A stretch of DNA of 64,000 nt from Gilvimarinus sp. DA14 (GCF_024204685.1 NZ_CP100350.1:2024501-2088500); one strand, 5' to 3'; shown: positions 25,712 through 35,704, counted from the stretch's first letter. The notes: generated by a model not told the origin, from the letters alone. Program-made: numbers and translations.

Positions 25712-26938
25712 TTAGTTGGCAGGCTTTAAGCGCAACACCACCACATCGTGAGGTGGGATTTCCAAGCTCAGGGGCTTATCGGTATTACCCTTGCCGCCTT
25801 TCCACAGGTCCTTCCAGGTGAAACGCTTACTATTAAAGTTGATCTCCAACCCAGTCTGGTCATCTTTAATGATATTAAACTGCCAGTCGTGAGTGTACTT
25901 GAGCACCTCGTCGCCACGGTTTAAGAACAGCAATGCCAGCTCATCGTTTGCCAGTGGCTTGAGGAACACATTCAAGTCGCCGGCATCAATGTAGCGCATG
26001 GCCTCAACACCCTTGGGATCTTGATTCAGGGCGATGATTTCCTTATTGGTTAAGATCTCGCGGGTGGTATCCGACATGCTGCGCAAGTCATTACCGGTAA
26101 TCAATGGCGAGTTAAGCATGGCCCACAGCGAGAAGTGCGAACGGTCTTCCGCCTCGGTCATGCCATTGCCCACTTCCATCATGTCGTAGTCATTCCAATG
26201 GCCGGGGCCGGCGTACTGACGCAAGCGCAAGTCTTTGCGGATATCCAGAATTTTTAAGACCCCCAAGCTGCTCCAGCTACCCCAGTTGTAGGAGCAGTCC
26301 CAGCAGGGGTAGATGTCGCCGGTAGCCCGCCAGCTGTGGCCGATATCCTGCGCCCACTCCCAGGGCTGGTTATCGCCCCATTCGCAAATGCTGTAGTAAA
26401 TGGGCCGCCCTGCTTCGTGCAAGGCATCGCGCATGGTGGTGTAGGCGCCGATGGGGTTAATGTTCTCGGTGTCGCACCAGTCGTATTTTAAATAGTCGAT
26501 GCCCCACTCGGCATAGGTGCGGGCATCTTGATATTCGTGGCCGCGCGACCCCGGACGACCAGCGCAGGTGGTATCACCGGCGTCGGAGTAAATACCCAGC
26601 TTTAAACCTTTGCTGTGCACGTAATCGGCCAGAGCTTTCATACCCGAGGGAAAGTGCTCTTCGCTTACCTGAATTTCGCCATTCTCATCGCGCTCTCCGT
26701 GCCAGCAGTCATCAATATTGATGTACTCGTAACCGGCGTCGCGCATGCCCGACTCCACCATGGCGTCGGCCATTTCGCGAATCATGTTTTCATCGACATC
26801 ACAGTCGAAAGTATTCCAGCTGTTCCACCCCATGGGCGGGGTATCGGCTAAACCTTCAAACTTTTTCTCGGCGGCGGCGTTGACGCTAAGCAGCAGTGCG
26901 CTGCACAGAACGCCAGTTTTAATGAGAGTTTTTCGCAT
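25712..26938 (-). CDS. GH27 alpha-galactosidase
   Basis: The 408-aa protein has a signal peptide (about 22 residues) and a GH27 barrel: PPMGWNSWNTF, YINIDDCW, nucleophile Asp153 in YLKYDWC, and acid/base Asp208 in SWRATGD. A small beta-sandwich domain follows. It removes alpha-1,6-galactose side chains from galactomannan or its oligosaccharides, probably in the periplasm or outside the cell. It resembles Cellvibrio Aga27A and is the last gene of the mannan operon, 11 bases after the mannanase gene. Confidence 0.94.
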   Translation of the reverse strand: MRKTLIKTGVLCSALLLSVNAAAEKKFEGLADTPPMGWNSWNTFDCDVDENMIREMADAMVESGMRDAGYEYINIDDCWHGERDENGEIQVSEEHFPSGMKALADYVHSKGLKLGIYSDAGDTTCAGRPGSRGHEYQDARTYAEWGIDYLKYDWCDTENINPIGAYTTMRDALHEAGRPIYYSICEWGDNQPWEWAQDIGHSWRATGDIYPCWDCSYNWGSWSSLGVLKILDIRKDLRLRQYAGPGHWNDYDMMEVGNGMTEAEDRSHFSLWAMLNSPLITGNDLRSMSDTTREILTNKEIIALNQDPKGVEAMRYIDAGDLNVFLKPLANDELALLFLNRGDEVLKYTHDWQFNIIKDDQTGLEINFNSKRFTWKDLWKGGKGNTDKPLSLEIPPHDVVVLRLKPAN

Positions 26939-26949
26939 AATCCTGTCCT

Positions 26950-28272
26950 TTATTCTATTGCTTGTAGTGCCTGGGCATGGTCTTTAATAATGCGCAGAGT
27001 CGACTCGTCGTTGGAGAAAACCGAATTTAAGCCCTGCGCCTCTTGCGGTGGATCGCCAAAGAAATCGTCCCCTGGCTGCCACATATAATCTTCGCGGTCG
27101 GTTTCACCAAAGCCGCCCCAGGCCCAGAAGTTAGAACCGGCAAAGGGGCCACCAGCGCGGGCGTTGGTTTCAATAAAGTCAAACACCTGAGCGTAAAAAC
27201 GGTCGCGGTACTCGGTGCTGGTATTGCGGGCAAAAACGCCGTTGTCACGCTCCACTCCAAACTCTTCCAAGACAATAGGTTTGTTTAAACGCTCGGCAAT
27301 CGCCATATGTTGCTGCATGTATTCTTGCGCGGTTTCCCAGGCACCGGGGTAAGAAGCTTCGGCGTCTTTTACGTCGAACCAGCTCCAGTTTTTAATCCAC
27401 ATGTGAAAAGTCAGGTAGTCGACATTGCCACTGGCGTGGGATTTTTCGAATAGCTCGGCATCCTGCAAAGTGCCCATGGCGCCTTCGTTACCCGTGCTTA
27501 CCAACTGTTGCGGCGCGAGGGATTTAATATAGCCGGCAGTTTCGTCAATCCACTTTTCAAACTGCGGATAAAACGGACGACCGTCGGCATCGCTGCCGGG
27601 GCGCGGCTCGTTGGCCAGCTGCCATGACATAATGGTGGGGTCTTGACTGTAGGCAACACCGGTAATAGTGTTGGTGCGGGTCACCACGGCTTTAATGACA
27701 TCGCGGTACAGCGCCTGGGCCTCGGGCATGCGGTAAAAGCGTGCCGAGTTTTGCATAAACGGGTTCCACTTACCGGTCACATCTGGATCGAATACAGGCT
27801 CGCCGGTAAACCAGGCAACATACTGCGACATACCGCCCGACCACTGCCAGAAATTGTTCAGGTACAACACGGCTTTCATATCGCGCTTGGCCATTTCTGC
27901 CAGTAGGAAGTCCATGCCTTGCAGCAGAGCCTGATTTAACTCACCCTCTTTATTTTCCACAATCGCTGGACGTACCGCGCGCATTAATTCGCTGTCTTCC
28001 GAGGCGGCGAGTACACGCAAGTTGTTGATGCCTTTGGCGTGCAGCAAGTCCAACTCTTTAATCAAACGCTCGCGGTCACCCAGCTCGCCGGGCGCACCCA
28101 GGTAGGCGCCATACCACATGTTGGTGCCAACGTAGCGATAGGGCTCGTCGTCTAACATAAATTGGGTGCCCTGAACACGGACAAAGTCATCCGCCGGGGC
28201 ATTCGTTTGCGGACCGGCGCAGGCGGCCAACAGGCACACCAACGCGAAAAGAAAAGCGGGCATTTTTATCAT
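26950..28272 (-). CDS. GH5 beta-mannanase/mannosidase-type lipoprotein
   Basis: The 440-aa protein starts with a lipoprotein signal (LVCLLAAC, Cys18), so it is membrane-anchored. The barrel shows acid/base Glu222 in SWQLANEP and the nucleophile glutamate in VLEEFGV (336-337). The sequence fits GH5 subfamily 7 mannanases such as cell-bound enzymes acting on short mannooligosaccharides. Its place between the 2-epimerase and the alpha-galactosidase supports processing of galactomannan fragments to mannobiose before uptake. Confidence 0.88.
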   Translation of the reverse strand: MIKMPAFLFALVCLLAACAGPQTNAPADDFVRVQGTQFMLDDEPYRYVGTNMWYGAYLGAPGELGDRERLIKELDLLHAKGINNLRVLAASEDSELMRAVRPAIVENKEGELNQALLQGMDFLLAEMAKRDMKAVLYLNNFWQWSGGMSQYVAWFTGEPVFDPDVTGKWNPFMQNSARFYRMPEAQALYRDVIKAVVTRTNTITGVAYSQDPTIMSWQLANEPRPGSDADGRPFYPQFEKWIDETAGYIKSLAPQQLVSTGNEGAMGTLQDAELFEKSHASGNVDYLTFHMWIKNWSWFDVKDAEASYPGAWETAQEYMQQHMAIAERLNKPIVLEEFGVERDNGVFARNTSTEYRDRFYAQVFDFIETNARAGGPFAGSNFWAWGGFGETDREDYMWQPGDDFFGDPPQEAQGLNSVFSNDESTLRIIKDHAQALQAIE

Positions 28273-28308
28273 GAGAATTCTCTACTTTTTTAGTTGAATC
28301 GTTTAGCT

Positions 28309-29529
28309 TTATTCGGCCAACAGCTTTGCCACCTCAATCATGGCGCGGCCATTGTGATAAGGGCCTTTCCAGAAACCGGCTTTGTAATCGCGCGCACCAT
28401 CGGGCTCATCCAACCGACAATGCCAGCGCCACTCACCGCGTTCGGTATCCATTTGGTATTCTTTAATAAAACTCCAAACATTGGCGGCAGTCTCAAACAG
28501 AACCGGCTCGTCGCTGAGTTTCCAGGCGACCAAAAAGCCTACCAAGGCTTCGGCCTGCACCCACCAAACGCGCTGGCTGTGCACTTTGCCTGTGGCCTTT
28601 TCCATACTGTCCAGCACTTCGCCCAACTCGCCCAGCGCCTCGCGTCGGCAGGTGTGCGAAAGCTTAATAATATCCGGCACCAGCTTATCGGTACGCGTTT
28701 GATCGCCCAGTGATTGCAGGGCTTTATACAGCAGCCAGGCACACTCGATGTCATGGCCGTAGGTCAGCTCGGTGGAGCAGTCCTGCCAATCGTCTTGCAT
28801 AAACATACGCAGGTGATAGTTGCCGCGATCGATCATATAGCGGTCAAACAAATCGATGTTGTACGCCAGTGCTTTTTCAATGCGCTCTTCTTTGCATACC
28901 TGGTACAACGAGGTGTAGGCCTCCAGCACATGCAAATGGGTGTTCATTGTCTTGGGAAAGTTAAGATCCTTTTCGCTCAGGCGCACATCGTCCATCTTGC
29001 CCCACTCGCGGGTATAGGCTTCAAAGTAGCCCTCTTGCTCGCGATCAATACAATGGCACTCAATCAACTCAAAGCAGGCCAAAGCATCATCCAGCGCTTG
29101 TTGTTCGCCGGTTAACTGGTAGTAGGCCACCAGGGCATAAACGCCAAACGCCTGGGCGTAAACCTGCTTTTTGTCATTGGCAACCGAGCCGTCTGCATTC
29201 AATGACCAGTAATAACCGCCAAACTCCGTGTCAAAAAAGTAATCGCGCAGGTAGTGATAGGCGCGCTCGGCCGCCTGACGATAATCGGCATTATTACTAA
29301 AGCGCGCCGCTTCGCTAAAGAACCAGAGTATGCGCGTGTTTAACACAATGCCTTTTTCCGCAGCGGGATCGGGCTTGTTGTCGTCGCAAACTTGGCCGTA
29401 AAAACCGCCGTTTTCGTGATCCAGCGAATAATCCAACCACCAGCGACCCGTGCGCGCCAATTCGGCGCGACACTCGTCTGCCATTTGTGTTTTGCTTAGT
29501 AGGTTTTGTTGAATAGCCGCCTGACTCAT
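28309..29529 (-). CDS. Cellobiose/mannobiose 2-epimerase (AGE family)
   Basis: The 406-aa (alpha/alpha)6-barrel protein has cellobiose 2-epimerase signatures: [25 protein letters not shown] with the catalytic histidine, VWWVQAEA and [15 protein letters not shown]. It converts beta-1,4-mannobiose to mannosyl-glucose, the substrate of the phosphorylase encoded just upstream. Its ATG overlaps the stop of that gene (ATGA). It is cytoplasmic, with no signal peptide. Confidence 0.93.
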   Translation of the reverse strand: MSQAAIQQNLLSKTQMADECRAELARTGRWWLDYSLDHENGGFYGQVCDDNKPDPAAEKGIVLNTRILWFFSEAARFSNNADYRQAAERAYHYLRDYFFDTEFGGYYWSLNADGSVANDKKQVYAQAFGVYALVAYYQLTGEQQALDDALACFELIECHCIDREQEGYFEAYTREWGKMDDVRLSEKDLNFPKTMNTHLHVLEAYTSLYQVCKEERIEKALAYNIDLFDRYMIDRGNYHLRMFMQDDWQDCSTELTYGHDIECAWLLYKALQSLGDQTRTDKLVPDIIKLSHTCRREALGELGEVLDSMEKATGKVHSQRVWWVQAEALVGFLVAWKLSDEPVLFETAANVWSFIKEYQMDTERGEWRWHCRLDEPDGARDYKAGFWKGPYHNGRAMIEVAKLLAE

Positions 29530-30707
29530 TTCAGCGAATCCAAAATATCCAGGTTGCTTTTGATCAGCGCATTGCGCGTTTGCACCGAAGCGGCGGAACG
29601 CAGTCCGTCCTCGGGAGTATTGATGCAGTAATCCACTAGCTTATCGACAGTGGAGGTAGCCACATGCATGCGGGTGTCGGACGAGGCGTAGTAAACAAAC
29701 ACCTCGTTGTTTTCATTCACGATCCAGCCATTGGCAAAAGCCACGTTGGATACATCACCCACACGTTCGCTGCCTTGCGGGGCGATAAAGTGACCACCGG
29801 GGCGATGCGTAACCACCCAAGGTTTTTCCAGGTCGGTCATAAACACATACAACACATAGCGCAGACCGGCGGCGGTGTTGCGCACACCGTGAGCCAGGTG
29901 CAGCCAGCCTTTATCAGTTTTGATGGGCGCAGGACCCTGACCGTTTTTCACCTCTTTAATGGTGTGGTATTCCTTGCCGTCGACGATAACTTCATCTTTA
30001 ATTTCGGCATTTTCCATGGACTCGCTCAAACCCCAGCCGATGCCGCCGCCGGAACCAACACTGATAAAGCCGTCCTGCGGGCGGGTGTAAAGAGCGTACT
30101 TGCCATCCACAAACTCGGGGTGCAGTACCACATTGCGCTGCTGGCCCGAGTAGGTAATTAAATCGGGCAGGCGCTCCCAGTTGACCAGGTCTTTAGTACG
30201 GGCAATACCACACTGAGCTTCGGCGGCTGACAGGTCATGGGGTTGAGTTTCGTCTTTGCGCTCGGTGCAGAACAGGCCGTAAATATAGCCGTCTTCGTGC
30301 TGGGTTAAGCGCATATCGTACACATTGGTGTCCGGACGATCGGTTTCCGGGAGAGTGATGGGGTAATCCCAAAACTTGAAGTTGTCGACACCGTTAGGGC
30401 TTTCAGCGATAGCGAAAAAGCTTTTACGGTCATTGCCTTCAACACGCACCGCAAGAATGTACTTGCCGTTCCAGTAGAGCGCGCCGGAATTAAACGCGGC
30501 ATTAACGCCCTGACGCTCCATCAGATAGGGGTTAGTGGCCTCGTTTAAATCGTAGCGCCAGGTAATGGGAGCGTGTTCGGCGGTGAGAATGGGGTTCTCC
30601 CAACGCGAGTAAATACCATTGCCCGGTGTCACTTCGCGGTTAGGGCGGGCGATAAGCGCCTCGTGGTTTTGTAATAGTTGTTTGGCGCGTGTTTTAAAAT
30701 CACTCAT
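29526..30707 (-). CDS. 4-O-beta-D-mannosyl-D-glucose phosphorylase (GH130)
   Basis: The 393-aa protein closely fits GH130 subfamily 1: [18 protein letters not shown] start, [31 protein letters not shown]-type block ([12 protein letters not shown]), and [11 protein letters not shown] with the catalytic aspartate. It phosphorolyses mannosyl-glucose to mannose-1-phosphate and glucose in the cytoplasm. ATG 30707 with AGGA upstream is chosen; a longer frame reaching 30893 overlaps the symporter gene and has no family support. An operator-like palindrome lies 59 bases upstream of the start. Confidence 0.93.
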   Translation of the reverse strand: MSDFKTRAKQLLQNHEALIARPNREVTPGNGIYSRWENPILTAEHAPITWRYDLNEATNPYLMERQGVNAAFNSGALYWNGKYILAVRVEGNDRKSFFAIAESPNGVDNFKFWDYPITLPETDRPDTNVYDMRLTQHEDGYIYGLFCTERKDETQPHDLSAAEAQCGIARTKDLVNWERLPDLITYSGQQRNVVLHPEFVDGKYALYTRPQDGFISVGSGGGIGWGLSESMENAEIKDEVIVDGKEYHTIKEVKNGQGPAPIKTDKGWLHLAHGVRNTAAGLRYVLYVFMTDLEKPWVVTHRPGGHFIAPQGSERVGDVSNVAFANGWIVNENNEVFVYYASSDTRMHVATSTVDKLVDYCINTPEDGLRSAASVQTRNALIKSNLDILDSLK

Positions 30708-30765
30708 ACATGTTGTCCTGCAAGTTCTATTGTTCAGTCGTTTAACTGTCGCCGGTGGCGCATTT

Positions 30766-30779
30766 AGAAACCGGTTACA
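30766..30779. promoter_or_regulatory. LacI-type operator between symporter and phosphorylase genes
   Basis: AGAAACCGGTTACA matches the palindrome TGTAACCGGTTACA found at the other sites of this locus, with a perfect AACCGGTT core. It lies in the 113-base gap before the GH130 gene, suggesting an internal, separately controlled promoter. Confidence 0.65.
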
Positions 30780-30820
30780 GATTACGGTATAAAAAGCCCC
30801 AAGAAGGGGCTTGCCCGGCG

Positions 30821-32680
30821 CTAAGCGCGGGGCAGGTATTGCGCTGGGGTGTCCTTTGGGTGATCTTCCAAGGTACACCACCAGAATTTCCACAAATACA
30901 CACTACTGGCAACCACCACCAACAGTGAGATAACGAACTCTTGCCAGTGCTGGATAACCATAAAGATAGCTGAAGCGGTCATAGAGGTTTGCCAGACGAT
31001 GCCCACCAGGATGTTGCCCCAGTCGCGCGCGCAGTGACGGTTGCGCTCCAACTCTGGATGCTCCAGTTTGGCGGCTTCGTAAACCGGGCCCCAGAAGCCC
31101 CAGGGCCGAACCTTAATATAGAAGACTTTCAGCACTTCCATGTCGTCGGGCTTGGAAAGCAAAGAGCCGATCACACAGGCAATCAAGCAGCCGCCGAAAA
31201 TAAACGGGAAGGCGTATACCTGCATAAAGGTGACGTCCAGCATCCACTGCAACACCTGGATAATCAGCAAGATCACCACCCCGGCGGCCATACCGCAGAA
31301 GTAGCCCACACCATTAAAGCGCCACCAGAACCACTTGAGTACATTAGAAGCGGTATAGGCGCCGTAGAAAGCACTCACAATCCACATAATGATGGAGTTC
31401 AGTGACGGCACAAACAGACCGATCAATACGCCCAAAACCACAAACAGTACAGACACTATGTAGCTGGCAATCACATAGTTTTTGTCGTCGCCTTCGGGCT
31501 TGAAATAGCGCTTGTAAATATCATTAACCACATAGGCCGGTGCGGCGTTGGTGGTCGCAGCAAAAGTAGACATAAACGCCGCCAGCAAGCCGGCGATCAG
31601 CAAACCTAACAAACCGGGCGGTACGAATTCGCGCATAGCGAACGGCAAGATTTGCTCGAAGTCCACATCCGGCCCCATGGCACGCAAGTCATCCATAAAG
31701 TAAACCAGCGCCAGAATGGTCAAACCGGCAATCAGCATATAGCGCGGGAACAACAACACCACATTCACAAAGCCACTCATTTTTGCGGCTTCGGTGGGGC
31801 TGCGGGCCGATAGAACACGCTGCATATCATAGTTAGGCGGCGGGCCCATCAGGCTTTTAAGGATGCCGGAGGTCAGCATCAGCATAAAAAAGATGGTGAA
31901 GGGCTCGTAGCCATCGGCAACTATTTTTTCGTTCGCGGACTGCAGAATATCCGACCAGTCCATATCCAGATTCCAGCCAAACCCAATGCTCGCCCAATTG
32001 TCCGGCACCACCGCCGCCAGCATATCGGGCGAGACCTGATTCATAGCGATAATACCCACTGCCACACAGGCAAAGGTCATAATAAAAAACTGCAGCACTT
32101 CGGTGAACACCACGCTGAACATACCGCCTTTCACCACATACACCGTGGTTAACGCCGTAATAATCAAGCCGTAGTAGATATCGTTAGTGGTTGGGTCGGG
32201 CGATAGCTCCCAAGGCAAAAAGACCGAGGCGAATTTACCGATGCCGATAAAGCCGTAGGCCAAAAATCCCACCACATTAACCAGTGCGAACAGCACCACG
32301 ATAAGATGGGACAGGCGCGCGCCCAGGCCATCGCCAAAACGGAAGGTAATCCACTCTGCGCCAGTAAGCACGCCAGAGCGACGCAACCACACAGACAGAA
32401 ACACCATCATGAATATCTGGTTAAACACTGGCCACAGCCAGGGGATGTACACGCTAGTAAGCCCGTAAACGAACAGCAGATACACCATCCACATGGTGCC
32501 CGAGATGTCGAACATCCCCGAGGCATTTGATAGACCGAGGGTATACCACTTGAGCTTGTTGCCACCGAGAAAGTAGCTGCGGATATTTTTGCTGGCTTTG
32601 GCGGAAATCCAGAAACCGATTACGATTGTGGCCAGGATGTAGCCGACGATGACCGCCACGTCGATAAAAGCTAATTGCAT
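30821..32680 (-). CDS. Sodium/solute symporter (SSS family), probable mannobiose transporter
   Basis: The 619-aa protein has about 14 hydrophobic helices. SSS-family features include the N-terminal FFLGG-type motif ([18 protein letters not shown]), [13 protein letters not shown] and the conserved block [21 protein letters not shown]. It likely imports mannooligosaccharides with sodium, supplying the epimerase and phosphorylase. ATG 32680 is preferred over an upstream TTG. Two operator-like palindromes lie upstream, near the divergent lacI gene. Confidence 0.88.
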   Translation of the reverse strand: MQLAFIDVAVIVGYILATIVIGFWISAKASKNIRSYFLGGNKLKWYTLGLSNASGMFDISGTMWMVYLLFVYGLTSVYIPWLWPVFNQIFMMVFLSVWLRRSGVLTGAEWITFRFGDGLGARLSHLIVVLFALVNVVGFLAYGFIGIGKFASVFLPWELSPDPTTNDIYYGLIITALTTVYVVKGGMFSVVFTEVLQFFIMTFACVAVGIIAMNQVSPDMLAAVVPDNWASIGFGWNLDMDWSDILQSANEKIVADGYEPFTIFFMLMLTSGILKSLMGPPPNYDMQRVLSARSPTEAAKMSGFVNVVLLFPRYMLIAGLTILALVYFMDDLRAMGPDVDFEQILPFAMREFVPPGLLGLLIAGLLAAFMSTFAATTNAAPAYVVNDIYKRYFKPEGDDKNYVIASYIVSVLFVVLGVLIGLFVPSLNSIIMWIVSAFYGAYTASNVLKWFWWRFNGVGYFCGMAAGVVILLIIQVLQWMLDVTFMQVYAFPFIFGGCLIACVIGSLLSKPDDMEVLKVFYIKVRPWGFWGPVYEAAKLEHPELERNRHCARDWGNILVGIVWQTSMTASAIFMVIQHWQEFVISLLVVVASSVYLWKFWWCTLEDHPKDTPAQYLPRA

Positions 32681-32760
32681 GCTGTAGTCCAACGTTATTA
32701 TACGAACTCGAGCTGGATTCGAGTGCCCGGGGTCTGTGGGGCATGGTAAACAAGCCCTAC

Positions 32761-32774
32761 TGCAACCGGTATCA
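32761..32774. promoter_or_regulatory. LacI-type operator upstream of the symporter gene
   Basis: TGCAACCGGTATCA departs from TGTAACCGGTTACA at a few positions but keeps the AACCGGT core. It lies 81 bases upstream of the symporter start, within the lacI/symporter intergenic region. Confidence 0.55.
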
Positions 32775-32868
32775 GTCGCGCCCCTAGGCAGAATAATGCC
32801 AGAAGCAACGCCCGCTGGGAATTCCCCGAGGGCAATCTCATCGCTCTATCTATACTAACGCGGCGCAA

Positions 32869-32882
32869 TGTAACCGATTACA
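32869..32882. promoter_or_regulatory. LacI-type operator in the lacI/symporter intergenic region
   Basis: TGTAACCGATTACA is a near-perfect palindrome with a central CG, typical of LacI/GalR operators. It lies about 90 bases upstream of the lacI GTG start and could control both divergent transcripts, including autoregulation. Confidence 0.68.
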
Positions 32883-32973
32883 CCTCAGATATCCAGCACT
32901 TTACACTACTTATCGGCGCCCTGGGGCTGTGCTAGTATCCCCCTTTCGCATAAAACAGCAAAAGGCAAAGCGA

Positions 32974-33975
32974 GTGTCCAATATCCGAGATGTAGCCCGC
33001 GAGGCAGGTGTATCCGTCGCCACAGTGTCACGCGCTCTGAGCGACCCCGAAAAAGTGTCGCAAACCAGCCTGAGCAAAGTTCACAGCGCCATCGAAAAGG
33101 TCGGCTACCGGCCCAACATGCTGGCGCGCAGCTTTCGCTCCGCGAAAAGCTACGCCGTAGTGGTATTGGTACCGGACATTACCAACCCGTTTTTCTCCGA
33201 GGTAATTCGCTCCATTGAAGATCGCGCGCAACAAAAAGGCTATGCGGTTTTGCTGGGTGATACTCGCGGCCTGCCGGAAAGAGAAAAAGAGTACATCCGC
33301 CGGGTAGAGACCCGCCTTGCTGACGGTGTGATACAGCTTCGCCCCGACGAGCCCGGCAAGCAGAGCCAAATTCCCAGCGATGTCTCATTTGTGAATGTGT
33401 GTGGCTGCGAATCTACCACCGGCCCGCGGGTGCGTATCGATAACCGTGGTGCGGCGCGCTCAGTGGTTGAGTATTTAATATCCCTTGGGCACAAACGCAT
33501 TGGCGTTATATCCGGCCTTAGCACCAACCCTCACACCATTGACCGCCTTGAAGGCTACAAAGAAGCGCTGGAAGCCGCCAACATTGAATTCGACAAAACC
33601 TTAATTGCCGAGGGTGATTTCACTACCTGGTCGGGCCTTAACAGCGCCAAGCAGTTTTGCAGTATGGCCGAGCGCCCTACCGCCGTATTTTGCATGAACG
33701 ATGAAATGGCCATCGGCGCAATTCAAACGTTTAAAAGCCAAGGATTAAAGGTGCCAGAAGATATTTCTGTTACCGGCTTTGATGATATCAGCTACGCCCG
33801 CTACAGCGACCCAAGCCTAACCACCGTCACCCAGCCCGCCGAAGAAATGGGCAAGCTGGCCATGGATATGCTGCTGCGGTTAATTGAGGGCCAGGAGTTG
33901 GCCCAGGAAGAGAATGTATTGCCGGCGGAATTTGTGATTCGCAAGAGCACGACGGTGCCAGCTAAGCGAGACTGA
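32974..33975 (+). CDS. LacI-family regulator of the mannan locus
   Basis: The 333-aa protein starts with the LacI helix-turn-helix (NIRDVAREAGVSVATVSRAL) and hinge region (GYRPNMLARSFRS), then a periplasmic-binding-type sensor domain ending in the FVIRKSTT segment. The GTG at 32974 gives the normal LacI N-terminus; an upstream frame adds 15 unrelated residues. It is divergent from the mannan operon and probably represses it through the TGTAACCGGTTACA-like sites until a mannosaccharide is bound. The ligand is inferred from context only. Confidence 0.92.
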   Translation: MSNIRDVAREAGVSVATVSRALSDPEKVSQTSLSKVHSAIEKVGYRPNMLARSFRSAKSYAVVVLVPDITNPFFSEVIRSIEDRAQQKGYAVLLGDTRGLPEREKEYIRRVETRLADGVIQLRPDEPGKQSQIPSDVSFVNVCGCESTTGPRVRIDNRGAARSVVEYLISLGHKRIGVISGLSTNPHTIDRLEGYKEALEAANIEFDKTLIAEGDFTTWSGLNSAKQFCSMAERPTAVFCMNDEMAIGAIQTFKSQGLKVPEDISVTGFDDISYARYSDPSLTTVTQPAEEMGKLAMDMLLRLIEGQELAQEENVLPAEFVIRKSTTVPAKRD

Positions 33976-34015
33976 ATAAATGTCAGACGTCTGACGCTCA
34001 ACGCCTTAAGCGTCT

Positions 34016-34480
34016 GACATCAGACCTGAATGGCACTTACTTAAGGGAAAATCTTGTACGTCATTTCCGCAAGGCACATTGCGCAGTTTGGAAGGTAGCC
34101 TAGGCTAGAGGAGCTGCGGCCCGGAAAATGCTGGAATATTCATTCTCTTGCAATAAGCCCGTGTCGCCGGGCGTTGCGAGTTACTTTTTGCGGCAAAAAG
34201 TAACCAAAAACCTCGCCCAACAACTGACCCCTTCGGGGTCCCCTCCCTCCGGCCAATTTTAGCGGTCGGTCTAAACCGCACATCCCTGTGCGCTTAGACC
34301 TTTCGCGCTCATCCAGAGCGCTCACCCCCTAAAATCGGCCTCCGCTCGGCTCAGTCGTAATCGGGCGAAAACCCCAATCGGTTCCACATGTTCAGCTTTG
34401 CTTAAAAATACATTTAAACCTATTAATTCCCGCATTTGTGAGGAAGGCAAGATTAATTAAGTGCCATTGACATCAGACCT
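34016..34480. mobile_element. MITE-like non-coding element with terminal inverted and flanking direct repeats
   Basis: AATGGCACTTACTTAA at 34029-34044 and its near-exact inverse TTAATTAAGTGCCATT at 34453-34468 (15 of 16 matching) bound a 440-bp non-coding element. The 12-mer GACATCAGACCT occurs directly at 34016-34027 and 34469-34480, just outside the ends, like a target duplication. No gene is supported inside, though it holds a strong palindrome and GC-rich inverted segments. The whole lacI-isomerase gap (33976-34492) is explained by this element and a short TCAGACGTC-rich dyad at its left. Confidence 0.62.
34180..34204. repeat. 11-bp palindrome with 3-nt loop
   Basis: GTTACTTTTTG and CAAAAAGTAAC form a perfect stem around CGG. 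A closely similar GTTACTTTTTG...CAAAAAGTAACCAAAA word is, to my knowledge, a widespread intergenic repeat in Proteobacteria. It lies inside the MITE-like element. Confidence 0.85.
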
Positions 34481-34492
34481 CCGACGTCAGAC

Positions 34493-35638
34493 TTATTTCC
34501 CCTGATACCGAAGCAATTCCTGCATCAACACCAGCAAATGATAAAGCGTACTGGCGGGCGCAACATCGGCAACCACCTCATCGTGCTCACCGCGCTGATC
34601 AATATAACTGCCGGGCGTTGAACCGCACAGGTAATAGTCGAACAACCGGGCGACAGAATCGGCGGCACGCTGCTCAGCTTGCGCATCGCCCCGCCCTGCC
34701 ATCACCAGCGACGCCTTGATTAGCTCTGTTAACCCCCAGCAGCGTTTGGTGTGCTGCAGCACTTTGCCTTCGGGGGTAACCGAGTCGAACAGCAACCCAG
34801 AATCTGGTTTTAAACCTAACTCAAGCCCGCGGTTGTACAGTACCGTTAGGTACTGACTAACATCTTCACCGCTCAGGCGTGAATACCAATCCAGCAACCA
34901 CACCCACTCCATCATATGGCCGGGCTCGACAACCTGTCCGTCGTCGCCGGGGGCGAGACTCCAATCGTCGCAAAAAAATTCAAACAGCACACCGCGCTCG
35001 GGGCAGAAAAAATACTTTTGAAACAGGTTATACATCTGCTCTGCGCGCGCCAGCCACTGCCTGTCGCCACTGGCCTCAAACAGTGCCATAAACGCCTCAA
35101 ACAAATGCATATGGGGGTTTTGCCGGCGCCACTTATAATCGTAGTCGCCTTCAATCCAGCCGCCGTTTTCACCGGCAAATGCCGCATCAAAGTGCGCCAC
35201 TAGGCGCGCGGCTTTGTCCAGCGCGGTTTGATCGCCGCGCACCCTGAACTGCCAAGCGTAAGCGAGCAAAAAGAAGGCGTGATCGTAAAGGTCCTGACGG
35301 GAGTCAATGACCTCAAGCGCCGGATTCAAAAGATGGGTAAACCCCGCTGCCGCACTTGGGTGCGCAGCATTGTTTTCGACAAACTCGAGCATTCTCTTAC
35401 CCACTGCGGCGCCGTCGGCGCACCAACCCAACGCTTGCGCGGCGGTAAAAAAGAACGATTGGCGAGCCTGCACCCGCACCCGAATATTCGCCTGCCCATC
35501 CACTTCGCCCGAGGCCAACAGGCGCTCGCAGCTGTTACCGGCGGCGGGGTCGACGCTGCGCTCGCGCCACATCGGCAGGGCGTCGTCGACGAACCAGGCC
35601 GCCAGGCGCTGTGTTTGGCTGGATAAAGAATTGCTCAT
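34493..35638 (-). CDS. AGE-family isomerase, probable D-mannose isomerase
   Basis: The 381-aa (alpha/alpha)6-barrel protein belongs to the N-acylglucosamine 2-epimerase superfamily. It has the RQNPHMHLFEAFMALFEASG-like block (RQNPHMHLFEAFMALFEA) and VVEPGHMMEWVWLL of mannose isomerase/YihS-like members, with conserved histidines. It may convert free mannose to fructose. It is distinct from the 2-epimerase upstream in sequence and operon. A TGTAACCGGTTTCA operator 53 bases upstream ties it to the LacI regulon. Confidence 0.82.
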   Translation of the reverse strand: MSNSLSSQTQRLAAWFVDDALPMWRERSVDPAAGNSCERLLASGEVDGQANIRVRVQARQSFFFTAAQALGWCADGAAVGKRMLEFVENNAAHPSAAAGFTHLLNPALEVIDSRQDLYDHAFFLLAYAWQFRVRGDQTALDKAARLVAHFDAAFAGENGGWIEGDYDYKWRRQNPHMHLFEAFMALFEASGDRQWLARAEQMYNLFQKYFFCPERGVLFEFFCDDWSLAPGDDGQVVEPGHMMEWVWLLDWYSRLSGEDVSQYLTVLYNRGLELGLKPDSGLLFDSVTPEGKVLQHTKRCWGLTELIKASLVMAGRGDAQAEQRAADSVARLFDYYLCGSTPGSYIDQRGEHDEVVADVAPASTLYHLLVLMQELLRYQGK

Positions 35639-35690
35639 GGGATCTTCCCTTAATTTACTGAGATTCGGCCGGCGCGATAATGCCGCAGAA

Positions 35691-35704
35691 TGTAACCGGT
35701 TTCA
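35691..35704. promoter_or_regulatory. LacI-type operator upstream of the AGE isomerase gene
   Basis: TGTAACCGGTTTCA differs from the palindrome TGTAACCGGTTACA at one position. It lies 53 bases upstream of the isomerase start and is the best evidence that this gene belongs to the mannan regulon. Confidence 0.7.

Noticed and set aside
30708-30893. Extended N-terminus of the GH130 phosphorylase
   Set aside because: The extra 62 residues overlap the symporter gene and have no family counterpart; the ATG at 30707 with AGGA upstream fits GH130 proteins.
34140-34325. 61-codon frame inside the MITE-like element
   Set aside because: It runs through the repeat palindrome and GC-rich inverted segments; such frames in intergenic repeats are commonly spurious.
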